From contig CAYTNN010000227.1 of NCBI GenBank assembly GCA_964439135.1, forward strand, positions 1-7,305: a DNA stretch of 7,305 bases, written 5' to 3'. Source of the DNA: JAFGPJ01 sp964439135. GTDB lineage: Bacteria > Planctomycetota > Phycisphaerae > Sedimentisphaerales > Anaerobacaceae. Made by a program: the position numbers and the translations under genes. Positions 1 to 4,177 of the stretch are shown here, in pieces (position 1 is the first letter of the stretch; each line of letters begins with the position of its first letter). Under the pieces are notes generated by a model, which was not told where the DNA came from, did no database searches, and saw only the letters and a program-made list of their open reading frames with translations.

Positions 1-19
1 AGCGCCGGAGCGGTTTTTA

Positions 20-2887
20 CTATTCAGCAACGTCGCTCGGTTGAATCAGGCGGATATCGTCAAAGAACATCTTGCCCGAACCGCCGGGTACTGTCGTGTT
101 GCCCTGGGTTCCCAGGCCGATCGCGATCCTGTCGACATTAGTCAGGGCTATGCCCTGATCGGCAAGAGCCTGCAGCGGGATAACCCACTCGGTCCAGGTG
201 TTGATCTGTGCCGCGGCCGGATCATCGTGGACCACAACCGCAGGTGCACCGGCACTGTTGGAAATCGCCACGTAAAGCGGCTCGGCATCATTGTTGAGGA
301 TGCCGATGTCCTGATGCGCCCACTGCCCGGTGACTGAGCCGGAAGTCGTGACGTTCGAGAATACGGCCTGGCATGTCAAAGCAGCATCGTGGCTCGTTAA
401 GGCCAAGCCAACATAGACATTCGCGCCCATTGGGATGTTCTCTGTGCCCTGCATGGTCCAGGTGGATCCGTTAGCTGAACTGTACCCTGTAAAGCTGCCG
501 GAGATACTACGCTCCAATTTCACCCAGTACGGTGCAGTTATCGCGGCGGTCGTCGTGTCGAGGCTGGTCTGGCCAGTGCCGGGACGTCGCTGGAAGGACA
601 CACCCGAGCCAGGCGTCACAACCATCATCGCGTGCGCAGAATCAGGATCGAGCGTCTCACGAATCATCACGCCGGCTTTGGCCCAGACGTTCGTGTTTTC
701 GACGCTGTCGACTCTTGCGACCATCGAGCCGGCACCGGTTAGCATCTTGTAAGCGAAGTGGAATTCATCGGCTTCCACGTTATTCACTAACCAGATATCC
801 GTGCCGGAGGCGTTCATAGTGTAAGTGCCGATCGGGCCCTCGACGAAGCTGCCGCTGGATGCCGGATAGCCTCTGAACCAGATTGACAACTCCGCAACGC
901 CTTCTTCGGTCCAGTCTCGCTGGTCTGTCAACGTCAACTCCGTCTCCGAATACATGGAGTAGCCTTGCTTGTTGTTGTCGAAGACAAGCGGCATTGATTG
1001 AAGGCCACCGTTGACGATCGTCTCCTCGGTATAGGAAGGAGTCGTTTCATCGCCTACTGCAGCACCGGTGCCGTTGCCGGGATAGGCCGGTTCGTCGCCA
1101 TGCGGGCCGTAACCAAGGCCGTCTTTCCAGAACCACCATATCTCATTGTTACCAACGTCGTAGTCCTCGAAATCATCTATGACGAGGAAGTCACCCGTCG
1201 TAAAGCTCCAGACGTTACCTGCCCAGGGGCTATCGGTACTGGCGCCGTTGACTTCATCGATCCGCCAGAAGTACGCAGTATTAAATGTAAGCTTGCCGGG
1301 ATCATAGCTCTCCTCTCCGAGCGCCTTTGGCCCCTTGTACTCGGGCGAGGCTGTCGTAGCATTCTTGACTGCGTCCGCATCCGAGCCGAAGTACACATCG
1401 TGCGAAGCAGCGACGGCTCCCGCAACCCATTTCAGAATCACAGACGGTTTTACGTCCACGGTGCCATTGGCCGGATTCGGGCCAGTGACGGCGCCCTCGG
1501 TTGTAAAGCTCCAGACTTCGCCTTTATGCATAGCCGGGCCCTCGAACTCATCGACACGCCAGTAGTAAGTTTTGGCCAACTTAAGCGTGCCGGGTTTATA
1601 ATTCGCAGGACCGTTAGGAATACCCGTGGCAGCGTTGTTTACTTCGTCGAAATCTTCGCCGAAGACTATATAGTGCAATTTTGCGCCGAAACCAGCCGTC
1701 CAGCTAAGCACTACATTAAGATCGACGAATTCGGCACCATCAACCGGTTCGGGAAGATATGCAGTATTGGGAGGGACCGAGAAGCTCCAGACGGGGCCTT
1801 TCCACGGACTATTCGGCTCGGTATCGTTGACCTCGTCGATACGCCAGTAGTAGGTTATGCCCGGAACAAGACCATCCGGATAAGCATATCCCGCAAAGCC
1901 TGCAATAGAATATGCCACGTCCAGGTCCTGGTTGCCCCTGAATACATCAGAGTCTCGGGTGCCATCGTTCACGTCGTCGAAATTATCGCCCATGTAAAAA
2001 TCGTGAGAAACCGCAAAATAGCCCGGTCGCCACGAAAGGGTCACCCACGTATCCGCATGTAGGGCACCATTTCTCGGATTGGGACCCGAAGCGAGCGGTT
2101 GGTAGCCTAATCCTATCACATCGTTTACCCAGTTGACGATTAACTCAGCACAGGTCAAACCTCTGTCGTCTATCCAGCCAGGAGGGCCACTACCAGCAGA
2201 CTGGTTTATAAAAGCGACGTAAGCGCCAGTATCTGCGTTGTGAATAACAACAGGATCAGCCTGTGTTGCATTGCCTGCGAATACAGCAGCAACTTCCCAG
2301 GGGGCTACAACAGCACTGAGAGCGATGGGTCTATAAGTTATGACGGTGGTGTCACCGAGACTGGGTAGATATTCCTTACCTGTCGGTGTCACCGTCAGCG
2401 AAGTATTATCAGCGGATACGATAATACCAGAAGAAAGGTCAAGGATGTTCGCCGCACCAGAAGCACCGTTCTCAGTTTGTCGAGCTCCACCTGCATACGA
2501 GACGTATCCGAACCAGTCGCCGACATTTATAATCATGTTTCCGCCGTCGATCCACTCTTCAATAAGCGAGCCATCCGGTTCAAGGTTTGGGAATGGATAG
2601 AGGACACTCGGCATGCATCCGTTAAGCCAGAGAATATCCATTTCACCATCATTCGTATTTGCTTCTACCCATGCACTAAATGCATCATACTGGTCGTCAT
2701 CGAACTGCTGGATATCCGAAAACAAATGTCCAGTTTCGGCAATTATCGTCTCAACGTCCGTGGTCATTGTAGCAACATCGTACCAGCCATCGGTGTTAGG
2801 TGCCCCGACGTAGAACGCTATGTCAGAAGCCATAGCCATCGTGCAAAATGCAAATGCGACTATGAATACCAACACTAAATTTTTCAT
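20..2887 (-). CDS. Secreted modular protein: unassigned N-terminal domain, three Fn3-like modules, split jelly roll
   Basis: The protein has 955 residues. I chose the ATG at 2885-2887 because AGGAGG lies 6 nt upstream and it opens a signal peptide (MKNLVLVFIVAFAFCTMAMA, predicted cleavage after residue 20). An in-frame ATG 60 nt upstream has no Shine-Dalgarno and would put a charged stretch before the signal. Residues 21-265 are an alpha/beta-looking domain that I cannot assign; a class I amidotransferase-like (ThuA/DUF4350-like) fold is a guess. Residues 267-371, 372-463 and 468-564 are Fn3-like modules, each with Y[YF]WR[VI]DE and W-SF. Residues 566-950 form a galactose-binding-like jelly roll, beginning LVIDDFEDYD and ending MFFDDI, interrupted at about 682-862 by another domain. 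No catalytic motif, lipobox, PEP-CTERM or LPXTG sorting signal is visible. The role is inferred to be extracellular glycan binding or adhesion. It is divergent from, and paralogous to, the gene at 4178. Confidence 0.9.
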   Translation of the reverse strand: MKNLVLVFIVAFAFCTMAMASDIAFYVGAPNTDGWYDVATMTTDVETIIAETGHLFSDIQQFDDDQYDAFSAWVEANTNDGEMDILWLNGCMPSVLYPFPNLEPDGSLIEEWIDGGNMIINVGDWFGYVSYAGGARQTENGASGAANILDLSSGIIVSADNTSLTVTPTGKEYLPSLGDTTVITYRPIALSAVVAPWEVAAVFAGNATQADPVVIHNADTGAYVAFINQSAGSGPPGWIDDRGLTCAELIVNWVNDVIGLGYQPLASGPNPRNGALHADTWVTLSWRPGYFAVSHDFYMGDNFDDVNDGTRDSDVFRGNQDLDVAYSIAGFAGYAYPDGLVPGITYYWRIDEVNDTEPNSPWKGPVWSFSVPPNTAYLPEPVDGAEFVDLNVVLSWTAGFGAKLHYIVFGEDFDEVNNAATGIPNGPANYKPGTLKLAKTYYWRVDEFEGPAMHKGEVWSFTTEGAVTGPNPANGTVDVKPSVILKWVAGAVAASHDVYFGSDADAVKNATTASPEYKGPKALGEESYDPGKLTFNTAYFWRIDEVNGASTDSPWAGNVWSFTTGDFLVIDDFEDYDVGNNEIWWFWKDGLGYGPHGDEPAYPGNGTGAAVGDETTPSYTEETIVNGGLQSMPLVFDNNKQGYSMYSETELTLTDQRDWTEEGVAELSIWFRGYPASSGSFVEGPIGTYTMNASGTDIWLVNNVEADEFHFAYKMLTGAGSMVARVDSVENTNVWAKAGVMIRETLDPDSAHAMMVVTPGSGVSFQRRPGTGQTSLDTTTAAITAPYWVKLERSISGSFTGYSSANGSTWTMQGTENIPMGANVYVGLALTSHDAALTCQAVFSNVTTSGSVTGQWAHQDIGILNNDAEPLYVAISNSAGAPAVVVHDDPAAAQINTWTEWVIPLQALADQGIALTNVDRIAIGLGTQGNTTVPGGSGKMFFDDIRLIQPSDVAE
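302..844 (-). other. DUF1349/concanavalin-like domain inserted in the jelly roll
   Basis: Residues about 682-862 carry the core WAKAGVMIRETLDPDSAHAM, then MMVVTPGSGVSFQRRPGTG, YWVKLERS and VGLALTSHD. I recognise this from memory as the DUF1349/concanavalin A-like module common in secreted bacterial proteins. On either side, the jelly roll strands ELSIWFRG (667-673) and LYVAISNSAGAP (871-882) match adjacent strands LKIWFSG and LYVTLNGIAV in the paralogue at 4178. The domain therefore sits in a loop of another domain rather than between domains. The boundaries are estimated from that comparison to within several residues. Confidence 0.7.
1196..2089 (-). repeat. Three tandem Fn3-like modules in gene 1
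   Basis: These are residues 267-371, 372-463 and 468-564 of the protein. Each starts with a P-x-[ND/DG] turn (GPNPRNGA, PEPVDGAE, GPNPANGT), has an L-W core strand (VTLSWRPG, VVLSWTAG, VILKWVAG) and an H-x-x-x-G strand (SHDFYMG, LHYIVFG, SHDVYFG). Each ends with Y[YF]WR[VI]DE and then W-SF. The pattern is typical of Fn3/Ig-like spacers in secreted planctomycete proteins. Modules 1 and 2 match modules 1 and 2 of the protein at 4178, and module 3 matches its module 3, so the modules diverged before the gene duplication. Confidence 0.8.
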
Positions 2888-2893
2888 TTTTTT

Positions 2894-2899
2894 CCTCCT
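2894..2899 (-). promoter_or_regulatory. Ribosome binding site of gene 1
   Basis: AGGAGG on the minus strand, followed by six A residues and the ATG. It decides the start in favour of 2887 over the upstream in-frame ATG at 2947. A 6-bp hairpin (AATTTT/AAAATT, 2900-2916) abuts it on the 5' side without covering it. Confidence 0.85.
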
Positions 2900-2958
2900 A
2901 ATTTTAACTGAAAATTGATGGGAAATTTCGCTCCGGCCACACACCAAAGCGACTAACA

Positions 2959-3071
2959 GGAATTTTACTTATTTTTAGACTAAAATATTGCGTCAAAATG
3001 GTTTAGGCCTAATTCTACCTCCTTCCTTAAACGGCCAATATGGGCACTTATTTAAGTAAAATCTTAAATAA
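2959..3071 (-). promoter_or_regulatory. Candidate structured leader of gene 1
   Basis: Reading the minus strand 5' to 3', the region holds four elements. First is a hairpin with a perfect 9-bp stem TTATTTAAG/CTTAAATAA and loop ATTTTA (3071-3048). Next comes AAGGAAGGAGGTAG (3028-3015), then AGTCTAAA (2981-2974). Last is TAAGTAAAAT (2971-2962), which is perfectly complementary to ATTTTACTTA, the hairpin loop plus the start of its 3' strand. The same elements in the same order precede the gene at 4178. The region lies wholly inside the transcript predicted from the promoter at 3128-3157. No known riboswitch class is recognised. AT-rich pairing by chance is the main alternative. Confidence 0.45.
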
Positions 3072-3127
3072 ATTGTAGAAACCCCCTCCATACAAGATGA
3101 AAAATCTAATGATTTCCACTTAAACTG

Positions 3128-3157
3128 TTTATATCAGATTAATCGGCTTTGTGTCAA
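3128..3157 (-). promoter_or_regulatory. Sigma70-type promoter for gene 1
   Basis: On the minus strand, TTGACA (3157-3152) is a perfect -35 match and TATAAA (3133-3128) is a 5/6 match to the -10, with an 18-bp spacer. The predicted transcription start is near 3121, giving a 5' leader of about 230 nt before the gene 1 ATG. That leader contains the whole hairpin/AAGGAAGGAGGTAG element described separately. The assignment rests on motif match alone. Confidence 0.7.
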
Positions 3158-3159
3158 GG

Positions 3160-3600
3160 ATTTTTTTTGTTTCATCCCGTACACGATTATGCGAATTGCC
3201 GATGCGGGAGCGAAAAAACAATCTTTTTTGAGGCATTTTTCATTTCAGATAATAGATCTACAAATAAGGATGATTTTTCCTTTAAGGGAAGCTGGACAAT
3301 TCAGTATATATAGTACCTGGTTAAACGTGCACGCAAGAAAGTTAGGCATGATTGCTTGAAGACAGAGCCCTTTTTGAAGCTTTGGAACGACCTCTTTTGT
3401 CCAATTGTAAACCTCGCCTGGCGAAGCTGTCAATTATGGTGACTACGTATTTTTGAGTGAGAAGTCAAGAAAATACGTTTCGAAATTCCAGGACATATCG
3501 AAGATTTCATCGATAAATCAAAAGAAGGGCATGATTTTACATGTTTTTCGCCTGAATCCGGCTTCATTTCCAAAAAATGTATTTGAACTGAATACGCAAA
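3160..3600. other. Non-coding intergenic stretch
   Basis: No credible gene is present. The open frames here lack a Shine-Dalgarno sequence, have implausible composition, or overlap the promoter at 3404-3433. The stretch contains A/T runs (3210-3243) and a hairpin with arms ACGTATTTT/AAAATACGT (3445-3453 and 3470-3478) around a 16-nt loop. That hairpin lacks a following T-tract, so it is not a clear terminator. Confidence 0.6.
3404..3433 (-). promoter_or_regulatory. Second, distal sigma70-type promoter with a palindromic spacer
   Basis: On the minus strand, TTGACA (3433-3428) and TACAAT (3409-3404, 5/6) are separated by 18 bp. The spacer holds the odd palindrome TCGCCAGGCGA (3424-3414), placed where a dimeric repressor could sit. 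No convincing gene lies directly downstream before gene 1, so it could be a distal gene 1 promoter, drive a small RNA, or be fortuitous. Confidence 0.4.
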
Positions 3601-3617
3601 AAACACAATCCAAAGTA

Positions 3618-3645
3618 GTAGGGGCGGTTCGCGAACCGCCCCTAC
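3618..3645. repeat. Perfect 28-bp GC-rich palindrome, REP-like element
   Basis: The half-site is GTAGGGGCGGTTCG, followed at once by its exact reverse complement, so the whole is symmetric with no spacer. GTAGGGGCG...CGCCCCTAC palindromes are, from general knowledge, a recurring type of dispersed intergenic repeat in several bacterial phyla. No other full copy is in this window, so dispersal cannot be shown here. There is no T-run after it on either strand, which argues against an intrinsic terminator. Confidence 0.75.
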
Positions 3646-3765
3646 CCGGCACTTTACCTGCTGCCATGGCTGGTGCGGTATCTGTTTGCTGCCTATAGAG
3701 ACATTTCCGGGCTTCCGATGATAATATCCGTAAGACACTTCATCTTCCCGGGAGGAAACGCAGCA

Positions 3766-3815
3766 ATCCGGCCGGCGAAGAAATTCCTGAGATTTTTCTT
3801 GACGGCAGGCCGGAT
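3766..3815. repeat. Nested inverted repeat, about 50 nt
   Basis: The outer arms ATCCGGCC (3766-3773) and GGCCGGAT (3808-3815) are perfectly complementary, and inner arms AAGAAA (3778-3783) and TTTCTT (3795-3800) continue the stem. The unpaired parts are GGCG and GACGGCA plus an 11-nt apical loop. The role is unknown. It lies in the non-coding region between the palindrome at 3618 and the gene 2 leader. Confidence 0.5.
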
Positions 3816-3845
3816 AATTTGGTAAATTAAAGCTTGGTGAGGCGT

Positions 3846-3874
3846 GTTCCTTTGCCGGCACATATCCAAGGAAC
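3846..3874. repeat. 7-bp inverted repeat GTTCCTT/AAGGAAC
   Basis: Perfect arms at 3846-3852 and 3868-3874 enclose a 15-nt loop. AAGGAAC recurs as a direct copy at 3929-3935. It is a modest signal that adds to the unusual density of inverted repeats in 3618-4102. Confidence 0.35.
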
Positions 3875-3946
3875 TCTGCTTGCCAAAAGCTGGAATGTCT
3901 TTAATTCCTGAGGGTATTGAAGCATAACAAGGAACGAACAAGACGC

Positions 3947-4134
3947 CCGAAGTTGTATGCTTCGGAGATAAGAATTTTACCTTATCATCAATTATATATA
4001 GTTAGTTCCTAAAGGAAGGAGGTAGCAGCAAGTCTAAATAGAATGTCCTGGGCAGACACTTCGACATCAGTCCGGCAACCGAAAACGGCAATGTTGGCCT
4101 GACGGGAATGTAGCTTTAGGTAAAAATTCTTATC
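3947..4134 (+). promoter_or_regulatory. Candidate structured leader of gene 2
   Basis: In order, the elements are: hairpin CCGAAG/CTTCGG (3947-3965); hairpin GATAAG/CTTATC with loop AATTTTAC (3967-3986); a small TTCC/GGAA hairpin (4006-4017); AAGGAAGGAGGTAG (4012-4025); and AGTCTAAA (4031-4038). Next is a hairpin closed by TCAG/CTGA with GG-CAAC/GTTGGCC and CCG-AAAA-CGG inside (4067-4102). The last is GGTAAAAATTCTTATC (4119-4134), complementary to 3967-3981 apart from one extra A. GATAAG can therefore pair with either of two CTTATC copies. The elements match those upstream of gene 1. No clear promoter is seen; a TATAGT at 3997-4002 lacks a good -35 and would start transcription inside the element. 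No known riboswitch class is recognised. Confidence 0.45.
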
Positions 4135-4164
4135 GGTCGATTATATTTTAACGTCCTTATTTTG

Positions 4165-4171
4165 AAGGAGG
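4165..4171 (+). promoter_or_regulatory. Ribosome binding site of gene 2
   Basis: AAGGAGG lies 6 nt before the ATG at 4178. The upstream TCCTT (4154-4158) is complementary to AAGGA (4165-4169) with a 6-nt loop, so a small hairpin could partly hide the site. Confidence 0.85.
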
Positions 4172-4177
4172 ATTATT

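Noticed and set aside
20..60. Possible PEP-CTERM or other sorting tail at the C-termini of genes 1 and 2
   Set aside because: The proteins end right after the jelly roll (SDVAE and PPAAE), with no hydrophobic segment or basic tail.
998..2062. 354-codon open frame on the plus strand
   Set aside because: It is antisense to gene 1 and has no Shine-Dalgarno. Its residues mirror the repeated modules of the true gene, and its composition is not protein-like.
4..2937. 9-base inverted match GCCGGAGCG flanking gene 1 (4-12 and 2929-2937)
   Set aside because: It is too short to stand out over 3 kb and has no adjoining similarity.
2888..2947. Upstream in-frame start of gene 1 at 2947
   Set aside because: It adds 20 charged residues before a clean signal peptide, while the ATG at 2887 has AGGAGG at 6 nt.
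3430..3861. 143-codon open frame on the minus strand
   Set aside because: It runs through the 28-bp palindrome and the nested hairpin, has no ribosome binding site, and shows no domain or signal. The other small frames at 3245-3433, 3453-3698 and 3693-3941 fail in the same way.
4042..4101. Short leader open frame MSWADTSTSVRQPKTAMLA
   Set aside because: The ATG is about 19 nt from the GGAGG at 4018-4022, too far for normal initiation. The gene 1 leader has no equivalent peptide.
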